Assembly (NCBI RefSeq): GCF_015291665.1 | Contig: NZ_CP030048.1 | Location: forward strand, 6,538,501-6,602,500 | Source: Bradyrhizobium sp. CCBAU 53338 | GTDB taxonomy: Bacteria; Pseudomonadota; Alphaproteobacteria; Rhizobiales; Xanthobacteraceae | DNA length: 64,000 nucleotides | Direction: 5' to 3' | Part shown: in pieces, positions 8,483-17,017 of the stretch | Layout: every line of letters begins with the position of its first letter | Numbering within the stretch: the stretch's first letter is position 1 | The notes under the pieces: generated by a model | What the model saw: only the letters and a program-made list of their open reading frames with translations | Told to the model about the DNA's origin: nothing | The model's database searches: none | Translations under genes and position numbers: made by a program

Positions 8483-9070
8483 ATGACTGCTTTTCGGAAG
8501 CCACAAGTCGCCCTCACTTCGAAAGCCGCTCCGTTCGCGATCCGCAGCGAGCGTGCTGTCGACATCGCGATGCGTGAAGCGTTGCTGGATGCCTGCTTTG
8601 GCGAGAACCGCCATGACCGCACCTGCCAGCGCCTGCGCGATGGACGCGTGCCTGCCGCAGGCCTTGCCCTGTCGGCGATGCGCGAGGGCAAGCTCGTGGG
8701 AACCGTGCGGCTGTGGCATGTCAGCGCCGGAGGCAGGCCCGCTCTGGTCCTCGGACCATTGGCGGTGGACCCAGCCTTCCGCGAACTCGGGATCGGCGCC
8801 GCGCTGATGAATCAGGCGCTGGCCGCCGCCCGGGCGCGCGGGCATGACGCCGTGATCCTGCTCGGCGATGCGCCCTATTACGCCCGCTTCGGCTTCTCGG
8901 CCGAGAAGACCGGCGCATTGCTGCTGCCTGGCCCGTTCGAGCGCGAGCGCCTGCTGGCGATCGAATTCCAGACCGGCGCACTCGACGGCGCCGAAGGAAT
9001 GATCGTCCCGACCGGCACGGCCCTGCCTAAACGGAGGGTAGTTCGCGCCCTCCAGGCGCACGCAGCCTAA
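8483..9070 (+). CDS. GNAT N-acetyltransferase, YhbS-like
   Basis: A 195-residue GNAT enzyme expected to transfer acetyl from acetyl-CoA to an amine. The acetyl-CoA-binding motif A is visible as LGPLAVDPAFRELGIGAALMNQAL (about residues 91-114), preceded by LVGTVRLWHVSA and followed by ILLGDAPYYARFGFS, the YhbS-like signature. It lies between ornithine decarboxylase and the RidA/homospermidine synthase genes on one strand. The context suggests a polyamine or precursor as substrate, but this is inference; the fold gives no specificity. Confidence 0.88.
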   Translation: MTAFRKPQVALTSKAAPFAIRSERAVDIAMREALLDACFGENRHDRTCQRLRDGRVPAAGLALSAMREGKLVGTVRLWHVSAGGRPALVLGPLAVDPAFRELGIGAALMNQALAAARARGHDAVILLGDAPYYARFGFSAEKTGALLLPGPFERERLLAIEFQTGALDGAEGMIVPTGTALPKRRVVRALQAHAA

Positions 9071-9217
9071 GGGATTGCCATGATGGCGACGACCCAAGCC
9101 GCACCACGCGGCAACGCCCAGCCGCACCTGTTCCGAGCTCGTCCCTTTGGGGTTGCGTGAGCCGCGGAAACGCCGTTTAACCCCACGAAATCCCCCCATT
9201 CAGCCAAGGCCGAACCC

Positions 9218-9607
9218 ATGTCCCGTCGCCTGATTTCCACCGGCTCCCCCTTCGAGAAGACCGCCGGCTACAGCCGCGCCGTGGTCGACGGCGAGTTCTG
9301 CTTCGTGGCTGGAACCACCGGCTACAACTACACGACGATGACGATGCCTGACGATGTCACGAGCCAGTCACGCAACTGCTTCAAGACCATCGAAGCGGCC
9401 CTGAAGGAGGGCGGCTTCGAGATGGCCGACATCGTCCGCGCGACCTATTACCTCACCGACGCCAAGGATGCAGACGAGCATTTCGCGGTCTGCGGCGAGG
9501 TCCTCGGCGAGATTCGCCCGGCTGCCACGCTTCTGGTCGTCTCGGCGCTCCTGAAGCCCGAGATGAAGGTCGAGATCGAAGTCACCGCCAAGCGCCGCAG
9601 CGCCTGA
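9218..9607 (+). CDS. RidA (YjgF/YER057c/UK114) family protein
   Basis: A 129-residue cytosolic protein of the RidA superfamily, which hydrolyses reactive enamine/imine intermediates made by PLP enzymes. Visible family features are the N-terminal GSPFEKTAGYSRAV strand, FVAGTTGYNYTT, the QSRNCFKTIEAALKEGGFEMADIVRATYYLTD helix-strand block, and the C-terminal RPAATLLVVSALLKPEMKVEIEVTAKR. It has the Arg typical of active members (RPAAT). It sits 45 bases before homospermidine synthase, so it may detoxify imines arising from polyamine turnover; that link is inferred. Confidence 0.9.
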   Translation: MSRRLISTGSPFEKTAGYSRAVVDGEFCFVAGTTGYNYTTMTMPDDVTSQSRNCFKTIEAALKEGGFEMADIVRATYYLTDAKDADEHFAVCGEVLGEIRPAATLLVVSALLKPEMKVEIEVTAKRRSA

Positions 9608-9652
9608 TCAACCCACCAATTGTCCGCCAGCACGTTCCGGAGAAACCATCCC

Positions 9653-11095
9653 ATGAGCCCTCCCTCGCAGATCTACGCGAAGATCACCGGTCCCATCGTC
9701 ATGGTCGGCTTCGGCTCCATCGGCAAAGGCACCTTGCCGATGATCGAGCGGCATCTCGATTACGACAAGTCGCGCGTCACCGTGATCGACCCCAAGGACG
9801 AGGGCCGCAAGGCGCATTGCGAGAAGCAGAATGTGCGCTTCATCCAGAAGGCCGTGACCAGGGACAATTATCGCGAGTTGCTGACCCCGCTGCTCACCGA
9901 AGGCGGCGGCCAGGGCTTCTGCGTCAATCTCTCGGTCGATACCGGCTCGACCGACATCATGGAGCTCTGCAACGAACTCGGCGCGCTCTATATCGACACC
10001 GTCAACGAGCCCTGGCTCGGCTTCTATTTTGACTCGTCGAAGGGCCCGGAAGCGCGCTCCAACTACGCGCTGCGCGAAGTGACGCTGGCCGCCAAGCGGG
10101 CGCGCCCCGAGGGCTCGACCACGGCCGTCTCCTGCTGCGGCGCCAATCCCGGCATGGTCTCTTTCTTCGTCAAGCAGGCATTGCTCAACGTCGCCGCCGA
10201 TCTGAAGCTCAACGCCCCCAAGCCGAAGACCAAGGCCGAATGGGCCGACCTGATGCGGCAGGCCGGCATCAAGGGCATTCACATCGCCGAGCGCGACACC
10301 CAGCGCGCAAAGAAGCCGAAGGAGCCTGACGTCTTCGTCAACACCTGGTCGGTGGAAGGTTTCCTGTCGGAGGGCATGCAGCCGTCGGAACTCGGCTGGG
10401 GCACCCATGAGAAATGGATGCCGGAGAATGCGCATACCCACGAGGCCGGCTGCGGCGCGGCCATCTATCTGATGCAGCCCGGCGCCAACACGCGCGTGCG
10501 CACGTGGTGCCCGACCCGCGGCGCGCAATATGGATTCCTCGTCACCCACACCGAGTCGATCTCGATCGCCGATTACTTCACGGTGCGTGACGCCTCCGGC
10601 AAGGCAATCTATCGACCGACCTGCCACTACGCCTATCATCCGGCCGACGACGCCGTGCTGTCGCTGCACGAACTGTTCGGCCGCGCCGGGAGGATGCAGG
10701 AGAAGCACCACATCCTCGAAGAGGACGAAATCGTCGACGGCATCGACGAGCTCGGCGTGCTGCTGTTCGGCCACGACAACAATGCCTACTGGTTCGGCTC
10801 GCAGCTCTCGATCGAAGAGACCCGCGCGCTCGCGCCCTACCAGAACGCCACCGCCCTGCAGGTCACCTCCGCCGTGCTCGGCGGCATGGTGTGGGCGCTG
10901 GAGAACCCGAACGAAGGCATCGTCGAAGCCGACGAGATGGATTTCGATCGCCTACTGGAAATCCAGCTGCCGTATCTCGGCCCGGTGAAGGGTTTCTACA
11001 CCGACTGGACCCCGCTGACGGACCGTCCGGGACTGTTCCCGGAGGACATCGACACCAGCGATCCCTGGCAGTTCAAAAACATCCTGGTCCGCTGA
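9653..11095 (+). CDS. hss: Homospermidine synthase
   Basis: This 480-residue NAD-dependent enzyme makes sym-homospermidine from two putrescine molecules (or putrescine and spermidine), the main triamine of many Rhizobiales. The N-terminal Rossmann motif IVMVGFGSIGKGTLPMI is clear, followed by VTVIDPKDEG and the INLS-like FCVNLSVDTGSTDIMELCNELGALYIDTVNEPW block. Length matches the bacterial enzyme (about 477). ATG 9653 follows GGAG. With the decarboxylase, GNAT and RidA genes upstream on the same strand it forms an ornithine-to-putrescine-to-homospermidine route. Confidence 0.95.
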   Translation: MSPPSQIYAKITGPIVMVGFGSIGKGTLPMIERHLDYDKSRVTVIDPKDEGRKAHCEKQNVRFIQKAVTRDNYRELLTPLLTEGGGQGFCVNLSVDTGSTDIMELCNELGALYIDTVNEPWLGFYFDSSKGPEARSNYALREVTLAAKRARPEGSTTAVSCCGANPGMVSFFVKQALLNVAADLKLNAPKPKTKAEWADLMRQAGIKGIHIAERDTQRAKKPKEPDVFVNTWSVEGFLSEGMQPSELGWGTHEKWMPENAHTHEAGCGAAIYLMQPGANTRVRTWCPTRGAQYGFLVTHTESISIADYFTVRDASGKAIYRPTCHYAYHPADDAVLSLHELFGRAGRMQEKHHILEEDEIVDGIDELGVLLFGHDNNAYWFGSQLSIEETRALAPYQNATALQVTSAVLGGMVWALENPNEGIVEADEMDFDRLLEIQLPYLGPVKGFYTDWTPLTDRPGLFPEDIDTSDPWQFKNILVR

Positions 11096-11163
11096 CAGGC
11101 GCACCTGTCCGAGTAGTAATGAACGGGAGGCTAATAGCCTTCCGCCAGCCCGGATGCTAACCA

Positions 11164-11192
11164 ACCTCCCGGTCGCACGGCAACCGGGAGGT
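11164..11192 (+). promoter_or_regulatory. Perfect 10-bp hairpin covering the ribosome site of the next gene
   Basis: ACCTCCCGGT (11164-11173) and ACCGGGAGGT (11183-11192) are perfect inverted repeats with a 9-base loop. The 3' arm contains the only good Shine-Dalgarno sequence, GGGAGG (11186-11191), five bases before ATG 11197. In RNA the stem would hide the ribosome site. There is no T run after it, which argues against a simple terminator for hss. It could be a thermosensor-like or protein-controlled switch, or just a stabilising stem. Confidence 0.6.
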
Positions 11193-11196
11193 CCGC

Positions 11197-12804
11197 ATGA
11201 AACTTATCGCCTGCATCGCGGGAGGAGTCAGTCTCCTGATCGCGTCCCACGCATTGGCCGCGGACACCGGTCAGTTACCCTGCAAGACCACGCAGGAATG
11301 CAACGAAAACGCCGCCAAGATCGGCGCCAACGCGCCCAGCGGCACGCAGCTCTCGACCAGCAAATCGGACGCGGCAGAGGACCAGTTCTACTGGCTCAAC
11401 AAGATCAACAAGGCCTCCACCGTGATGCTGGTGGAGGAAGGCATCTTCCCGAAGCGCACCGGCCAGCTGATCGCCGGGGGCGTGGATTACGCGATCCGCC
11501 AGGCGCGTGAGCCCGATGGCAAGCGTCCGAGCGACGTCCTCCAGATCGAGAAGATCATGACCGACAAGGTCGGCGAGGAGGCCTCCGTCATCCATGCCGG
11601 GCGCAGCCGTCAGGACATGTACGCGACCTTTCGCGCCGCCAAACTACGGAACCAGACGCTGGATTTTGCCGATGCGTTGCTCGGCCTGCGTGCCAAGCTG
11701 CTCGCCAAGGCGGCCGACAATCTCGATGCCCTGATGCCCGGCTACACCAACGGCGTGCAGGCTGTGCCGATCACCTATGGTCATTACCTGCTGGCCTATG
11801 AGGAATCGTTCGAGCGCGACCAGCAGCGCATCAGCGAGGCCTATCGCCGGCTCAACCTCAGCCCGATGGGCGTGGGCGTCATGTCCGACTCGATCTGGCC
11901 GCTGAACCGCACGCGCCTCGCCCAGCTGCTCGGCTTTGACGGCATCGTCGAGAATTCGATGGACGCCAACCAGGTGATCCCATTCGACAACCAGCTCGAG
12001 GCCACCGCGATCGCCAATTCGGCCGCCATCCGCATCGGCGTGATGATGCAGGACCTGCATACGCAATACGCCGAAGTGCGACCGTGGCTATTGCTGCAGG
12101 AGGGCTCGACCTATACCAGCAGCTCGATGCCACAGAAGCGCAATCCGGGTCTGATCATGCAGGCCAGGATCGCCGCTTCCGATGTGGTGGGGCTGTCGGG
12201 GGCGGTCTCGATCCGCGCCCACAACGTCATGTCGGGAATGGTCGATTCCAAGGCCCAGTCCGAGGACATCGGCCTGTTCCCGCGGGCCATCAAGATGGTC
12301 ACCGCGACCGACCGGGTGTTCGATGCGATCGTGGTCAACAAGGCCCGCGCCAAGGAAGAGCTGGAGAGCGACTGGACCTCGACAATGAACCTCGCCGAGC
12401 TGCTGTTGCAGGCGCACCAGATCCCGTTCCGCGTCGGGCATGGCTTTGCATCGCAGATGGTCAGCTATGCGCGGCCGCTGGATCTCACCCCCAAGACCAT
12501 ACCCTTCGGCGAAGTGACTGACCTCTTCGCCAAGACGCTCGCCAAATTCAACATGCCGGCGAGGGCCTTCCCGATGAGCGAGGCCGAATTCAGGGAGGTG
12601 ATGTCACCGGAATGGATCGTGGCGCACACCAAGGGTGTCGGCGGTCCGCAGCCAGAGGAGACGGCACGCATGCTCAAGGTGGCCCAGCAGCGCCTCGATG
12701 CCGACAAGCTCTGGCTTGCCTCCCAGCGCGACAAGCTGGCGAAGGCCGATACCGCGCTCGATCAGGCGTTTGCGGCGCTCTTGCCGAACGGCGCGGCGCA
12801 TTAG
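11197..12804 (+). CDS. Exported argininosuccinate-lyase-like protein
   Basis: A 535-residue member of the fumarase/aspartase/argininosuccinate lyase superfamily. Conserved regions are visible: VIHAGRSRQDMYATF (compare GRSRND of argininosuccinate lyase), and the signature loop TSSSMPQKRNPG carrying the likely catalytic Ser. Unlike cytosolic relatives it begins with a clear signal peptide, MKLIACIAGGVSLLIASHALA, and the mature start carries two Cys (PCKTTQEC). It should therefore act in the periplasm. The reaction is unknown; a beta-elimination that releases fumarate from an amine-linked succinate is the family norm. It follows hss by 101 bases and is preceded by a ribosome-site hairpin. Confidence 0.82.
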   Translation: MKLIACIAGGVSLLIASHALAADTGQLPCKTTQECNENAAKIGANAPSGTQLSTSKSDAAEDQFYWLNKINKASTVMLVEEGIFPKRTGQLIAGGVDYAIRQAREPDGKRPSDVLQIEKIMTDKVGEEASVIHAGRSRQDMYATFRAAKLRNQTLDFADALLGLRAKLLAKAADNLDALMPGYTNGVQAVPITYGHYLLAYEESFERDQQRISEAYRRLNLSPMGVGVMSDSIWPLNRTRLAQLLGFDGIVENSMDANQVIPFDNQLEATAIANSAAIRIGVMMQDLHTQYAEVRPWLLLQEGSTYTSSSMPQKRNPGLIMQARIAASDVVGLSGAVSIRAHNVMSGMVDSKAQSEDIGLFPRAIKMVTATDRVFDAIVVNKARAKEELESDWTSTMNLAELLLQAHQIPFRVGHGFASQMVSYARPLDLTPKTIPFGEVTDLFAKTLAKFNMPARAFPMSEAEFREVMSPEWIVAHTKGVGGPQPEETARMLKVAQQRLDADKLWLASQRDKLAKADTALDQAFAALLPNGAAH

Positions 12805-12851
12805 TCTAGCGGAGGACCGGGGCGCGTCATGCCGCGCCCCGCCCACTCACG

Positions 12852-13592
12852 TCACTTTGCCATGTAATCGAACGCCACGCTGCCGAGCCCGAGCGTCAGG
12901 TCCGCTTTGAAGTGCAGCGCCGAGACCACCTCGCGCACCGGCAGCCGGGCAACATCGCAGAGCGCGTGAGGAAACAGGCCGAGCGCGGCCGGGCCTGTCC
13001 AGGCTTCCTTCAGCGTGATGTCCTCCAGATGGAAGCGCACCAGCTCGCAAATTCGCGGTGAGCCGTCGACATGCGGGATGATCTTGAGGATGAAGTTCGG
13101 CGCCGTCATCGACTGCAGCACCACGTCATGGTCGATCTTGCGGTGCTTGTAGCCCATGGTCGCGGAGGCACAGAGCACCGAACCATAATGCAGCGAGCCG
13201 ACCAGCACGTCGCTCTCGACCTCGATCTTCGGCCGCGCCAGCTTCTTCGGAAAGCCCCACAGCTCGCGGCCGCCGGCGATCGGACCTTCGTCGTCGAGAT
13301 ACATCGCGTGGGTGTAGGCGCCCTGTTCGCCCTTGAAGCGGACCGGGATCACCTGTCCGGTCTCTGTGTAGTCGCCGAAGCCGGTCGAGTCGGGCATGCG
13401 GATGAATTCGTATTTCACCACCGGCTCGGCCACCTCGAGCGGCTCGGGCACGATGGCGGCAAGGGCTTCGGGATCGGTCCTGTAGGTGATGATGAAATAT
13501 TCGCGGTCGAAGAAGTGGTATGGCCCCGGTGGGAATGATGGGTTGGTGAGCGGCATCGAATATGCGGTACGGCGAACGTCTTCGATCTTCAT
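12852..13592 (-). CDS. adc: Acetoacetate decarboxylase
   Basis: A 246-residue cytosolic enzyme that decarboxylates acetoacetate to acetone and CO2. The Schiff-base site is visible as [16 protein letters not shown] with adjacent Lys116-Lys117, matching the Lys pair of the clostridial enzyme. Other family blocks are [15 protein letters not shown] at the start, [19 protein letters not shown] and [14 protein letters not shown]. It is convergent with the exported lyase and stands alone on its strand. Related family members can act on other beta-keto acids, so the true substrate could differ. Confidence 0.92.
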   Translation of the reverse strand: MKIEDVRRTAYSMPLTNPSFPPGPYHFFDREYFIITYRTDPEALAAIVPEPLEVAEPVVKYEFIRMPDSTGFGDYTETGQVIPVRFKGEQGAYTHAMYLDDEGPIAGGRELWGFPKKLARPKIEVESDVLVGSLHYGSVLCASATMGYKHRKIDHDVVLQSMTAPNFILKIIPHVDGSPRICELVRFHLEDITLKEAWTGPAALGLFPHALCDVARLPVREVVSALHFKADLTLGLGSVAFDYMAK

Positions 13593-13707
13593 GGGAGCCC
13601 CATCTGTCGTTGGTTCGACGGATTATGGAGCGAGCCGTGCGCCGAGGCGAGATCGTTAAATCGGCATCAGTTGTCACATACGTGTCAGAATACGCCTGCC
13701 GTCACGG

Positions 13708-14046
13708 CTACTTGACCTTGATCGGCGGCGCGATCTTCTCGGCCGGGGCCGGCGGCAGCGCCGGCTTGGTAGCCCCCGCCGCGCCTTGCGTCTGCGGATC
13801 GGGGCGCGCGGGCTCGGGAGCCGGCGTGGTCGGACGCTCACCGCCGGGTTTTGCCTCGGCGGGCGTCTTGTCCTGATCGTTGGATGGCGTGCCCTGCAGC
13901 GGCTGCGTTGCCTGTGCCAACTCCGTCCTGCTCTCGGCACGGATCTGGGCCAGCGACATCGCGGACACCAGGACGCCGGCTGCAAACAGCGAGCAGGCGA
14001 TGGTGAGGTCGAGCTTCAGGTTTCGCTTGTCGTTTGGGCCGGGCAT
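13708..14046 (-). CDS. Proline-rich protein with one membrane anchor
   Basis: A 112-residue protein of unknown function. After a short charged start (MPGPNDKRNLKLDLT) comes one hydrophobic segment (about residues 14-34) and then a low-complexity tail rich in Pro, Ala and charged residues, ending in PAEKIAPPIKVK. Such a layout suggests a membrane-anchored protein with a disordered periplasmic tail. ATG 14046 was chosen because AGGCGG lies seven bases before it; an in-frame GTG three codons earlier is possible. No family is recognised. Confidence 0.7.
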   Translation of the reverse strand: MPGPNDKRNLKLDLTIACSLFAAGVLVSAMSLAQIRAESRTELAQATQPLQGTPSNDQDKTPAEAKPGGERPTTPAPEPARPDPQTQGAAGATKPALPPAPAEKIAPPIKVK

Positions 14047-14147
14047 GTCGATCACCGCCTTTATCCAGGGAGATCAACGAATTTCCACGACTGCGGTTCC
14101 GTCCCTCGAAAGGCGGGAACCGCGCGCTCACGCGCCAAGGGCCACGA

Positions 14148-14867
14148 CTATTCCGTCGTGCTGACTTCCCAGGTGGCGTGGCGTACGCCGGGCAAATGCT
14201 GGAGATCAGTCGCGACCGCATTCAGCTCGTTCGGATCGACCGCGGTCGCCACCAGCTTGGCGACGATTTCCAGGAGGTCGTCGTCTCCGATCTCGACCAC
14301 GTCGACATCGGCCACGGGGTATTTGGCGGCTTCGAGCTTGTCGACGAGACGGTCGCGCATGTCGGGCAAGGCGTCGGTCGTGACCGCCAGTTTGAAGTAG
14401 TAGGTCGCCTCGAGCGCCTTCTCGTTCAGCGGAATGCGGTTGATGGCATTGACAAGCGGGCGCAGCATGGTGTTGCCGGCGATGACGAACACGGTCAGCG
14501 CCGCCGCCTGCGCGACCATGTCGGCGCCGGCGCAGGAGCCGACCGCGGCCGAGGCCCACAGCGTCGCCGCGGTGTTGAGGCCCCGTACGTCCATGCCCTG
14601 CTTCATGATGACGCCGGCGCCGAGGAAGCCGATGCCCGAGACGACATAGGCGATCACCCGCACGGCACCGTCCGCACCGGCCAGATGCATGGCGAGATCG
14701 ACGAAGGCCGCCGCGCCAACCGCGACCAGCACGTTGGTGCGCAGGCCCGCGGTGCGTTGGCGATATTGCCGCTCGGCTCCGATCAGCGTGCCCAGCACAA
14801 AGGCCGCGAACAGGCTCACCAGCGTGTCGGCGAAATCAGCAAGCTGGAAGGTCGTCAGGAACCGCAT
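14148..14867 (-). CDS. MgtC/SapB family membrane protein
   Basis: A 239-residue membrane protein. The N-terminal part holds four to five membrane segments with the MgtC hallmarks: VLGTLIGAERQYRQRTAGLRTNVLVAVGAA (Arg-rich motif) and VVSGIGFLGAGVIMK, then RGLNTAATLWASAAVG. The C-terminal 90 residues form an ACT-like soluble domain (YYFKLAVTTDALPDMRDRLVDKL). Family members are linked to magnesium homeostasis, acid tolerance and F-ATPase inhibition. No Mg2+ leader or partner gene is visible, so its role here is open. Confidence 0.9.
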   Translation of the reverse strand: MRFLTTFQLADFADTLVSLFAAFVLGTLIGAERQYRQRTAGLRTNVLVAVGAAAFVDLAMHLAGADGAVRVIAYVVSGIGFLGAGVIMKQGMDVRGLNTAATLWASAAVGSCAGADMVAQAAALTVFVIAGNTMLRPLVNAINRIPLNEKALEATYYFKLAVTTDALPDMRDRLVDKLEAAKYPVADVDVVEIGDDDLLEIVAKLVATAVDPNELNAVATDLQHLPGVRHATWEVSTTE

Positions 14868-14897
14868 GATTCCCTATACGGCCGGAACGATGACAGA

Positions 14898-15917
14898 TCA
14901 AAGCTCCAGCAGACCGCCGTCCCCATTTTCGTCGGCGAAGGCGAGCAGCGTGCCCTTGGCATTCCAGGCGATCGCGGCGACCGGCGGGGTGCCGTTGCGG
15001 CGGACCAGGATCTCGGCGCCGTCCTCCAGACGCACCATCAGCACGGTGCCATCGCTGTAGCCGCAGGCCAGAATGTCGTTCTTCGGATGGCAGGCCACCA
15101 CGGCCACACGGGCCTGAAGCGGCGCGAGCATCGCGGGCTCCTTGCCCATCGGGCCGTCCTTGCTGGCAAACGGCCAGATGATGACAGTGTCGGCGCCCGA
15201 GGTCGCCAGTCCCTTGCCGCCCGCGCTCCAGGACATCGAGCGGACGCGGCCGGGATAGCCGGTCATGCGCATGTGCCTGTTGTCCGCGAGCCTCCAACCG
15301 TGCAGCGCGGGCTCGTGCATCGCGGTGACCAGAAATTTGTTGTCCGGGCTGAAGGTGACGGCGTGATGCGAGCCGGCCCAGGGCAGGAATTCCGCCGATC
15401 CCTCCATGTTGGGAAACCACAGCGTGGCGCCGTTGTAGTGCGCGATCGCGAGTCGCAGGCCTTTCGGCGCGAACGCGAGACCGCCGACGGTCGAGGGCAC
15501 GTCGAGGGACTTTTCCTCGGCCTTGCCGCTCTTGACGGTCGCCGTCTTGCCGGCGGACCACGCGAAGGCGCCATCCGGATGCAACGCGACGGCATCGATC
15601 CAGCGCCGCTTCGGATCGGTCGCGAGCAGCGTCGCCTCGCCCTTGGCATCGAGCGAGACGACCTTGCCGTCGTCGCCGCCCATGACGAGGCGCTTGCCGT
15701 CGGAAGCCGTCGACAGAATGCCGCCGCCGTGAACGGCAACGGTGCTGACCTCACCCTTCGCGTCGACGAACGCGACATTCTCCTCGCCGCCGACGAAGGC
15801 GGCGCGGGGCCCGAGGAAATGCACCGACGTGACGGCCATGCCGAGCGTCACGGGCTTGACGCGATCGGTGACGGAGACGATCGAGGCGGAATCGGGGGCC
15901 GGCGAAAACTCTTTCAT
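14898..15917 (-). CDS. WD40-repeat beta-propeller protein
   Basis: A 339-residue protein made of WD40-like repeats across its whole length, for example VTSVHFLGPRAAFVGGEE, AVTFSPDNKFLVTAM, RSMSWSAGGKGLATSGADTVIIWPF and VVACHPKNDILACGYSDGTVLMVRL. No signal peptide is seen, so it should be cytosolic. ATG 15917 overlaps the GTPase stop as TGATG, meaning tight translational coupling. The genetic link to a zinc-chaperone GTPase suggests a scaffold or substrate-docking partner for it; this is inference. Periplasmic propellers such as AztD differ because they carry export signals. Confidence 0.88.
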   Translation of the reverse strand: MKEFSPAPDSASIVSVTDRVKPVTLGMAVTSVHFLGPRAAFVGGEENVAFVDAKGEVSTVAVHGGGILSTASDGKRLVMGGDDGKVVSLDAKGEATLLATDPKRRWIDAVALHPDGAFAWSAGKTATVKSGKAEEKSLDVPSTVGGLAFAPKGLRLAIAHYNGATLWFPNMEGSAEFLPWAGSHHAVTFSPDNKFLVTAMHEPALHGWRLADNRHMRMTGYPGRVRSMSWSAGGKGLATSGADTVIIWPFASKDGPMGKEPAMLAPLQARVAVVACHPKNDILACGYSDGTVLMVRLEDGAEILVRRNGTPPVAAIAWNAKGTLLAFADENGDGGLLEL

Positions 15918-16960
15918 CACGAGACGATGCAGCTCTCGAAGCCTTCGCGAATGGCCTTCTCCGGCAATTCGCGGCCGATGAAGACGAGGCGGCTCTCGCG
16001 CGGCTCGCCCTCCTTCCACTTCCGCTGGTGGTTGCCCTCCAGCATCATGTGGACGCCCTGGAAGACGTAGCGGTCGTCGTCGTCGTGGAAGGCGAGGATG
16101 CCCTTGGAGCGCAGGATCTTGCCGCCCTCGACCTGCACCAGGTTCTGGAGCCAGGGCATGAACACATTCGGATCGAGCGGCTTGTCGGTCTTGAGCGACA
16201 GGGACTGCATGTCCTCGTCGTGATAGTGCTTCAGGCCGTGGCCATGATCATGGTGGTGATGGTCGTGGTCGTGATGGTGGTGATGATCATGATCGTGGTC
16301 ATCGGCCACGAGAAAGTCAGGCTCGATGTCGAGGATACGGTCGAGATCGAACGCACCGCGATCGAGCACGTCGGCCAGCGCCACCGAACAGCGCTCGGTG
16401 CGATGGAGTTTCGCATAGGGGTTGATGCCGCGGATGCGGGCCTCGACCTCGGCGAGTTCCGGCTTGGTGACGAGATCAGTCTTGTTCAGCACGATGACGT
16501 CGGCAAACGCGATCTGGTTCTTGGCCTCGGGCGCATCCTTGAGACGATCGGACAGCCATTTGGCGTCGGCGACCGTGACGACCGCATCAAGCCGCGCGTT
16601 CTTCTGCACGTCCTCGTCGACGAAGAAGGTCTGGGCGACCGGCGCGGGATCGGCAAGACCCGTGGTCTCGACGATGACGGCGTCGAACTTGCCCTTGCGC
16701 TTCATCAACCCGTCCATGATGCGGACGAGGTCGCCGCGCACGGTGCAGCAGATGCAGCCGTTGTTCATCTCGAACACTTCCTCATCGGCGCCGATGATGA
16801 GGTCGTTGTCGATGCCGATCTCGCCGAATTCGTTGACGATGACGGCGTATTTCTTGCCGTGGTTCTCCGACAGGATGCGGTTCAAGAGCGTGGTCTTGCC
16901 GGCACCGAGATAGCCGGTCAGGACGGTCACGGGAATTTTGGAGGCGGTCGCTTCAGGCAT
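15917..16960 (-). CDS. CobW/COG0523 GTPase, probable zinc metallochaperone (ZNG1/ZigA type)
   Basis: A 347-residue G3E P-loop GTPase. Walker A is TGYLGAGKTT (residues 15-24), the metal motif is C69-x-C71-C72 (NGCICCTV), the G4 motif is NKTD near 160, and a His/Asp run follows DFLVADDHDHD (about 220-250). The C-terminal COG0523 domain carries GILAFHDDDDRYVFQGVHMM. Such GTPases deliver zinc to client proteins under zinc starvation. It follows znuA by 57 bases on the same strand and is coupled to the WD40 gene downstream. Cobalt or nitrile hydratase roles are less likely given the neighbours. Confidence 0.92.
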   Translation of the reverse strand: MPEATASKIPVTVLTGYLGAGKTTLLNRILSENHGKKYAVIVNEFGEIGIDNDLIIGADEEVFEMNNGCICCTVRGDLVRIMDGLMKRKGKFDAVIVETTGLADPAPVAQTFFVDEDVQKNARLDAVVTVADAKWLSDRLKDAPEAKNQIAFADVIVLNKTDLVTKPELAEVEARIRGINPYAKLHRTERCSVALADVLDRGAFDLDRILDIEPDFLVADDHDHDHHHHHDHDHHHHDHGHGLKHYHDEDMQSLSLKTDKPLDPNVFMPWLQNLVQVEGGKILRSKGILAFHDDDDRYVFQGVHMMLEGNHQRKWKEGEPRESRLVFIGRELPEKAIREGFESCIVS

Positions 16961-17017
16961 AACAACTCCGGATCGGGCTTTTCCGCGCGACGCGAGGCGG
17001 CGGGGTGGCCCCCTGCC

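Noticed and set aside
9608..10774. Minus-strand open frame of 388 codons
   Set aside because: It is antisense to homospermidine synthase, which is well supported.
14034..16070. Plus-strand open frame of 678 codons
   Set aside because: It lies opposite the MgtC and WD40 genes, which have clear families; the translation is Arg/Gly/His-rich low-complexity, as expected for an antisense frame in GC-rich DNA.
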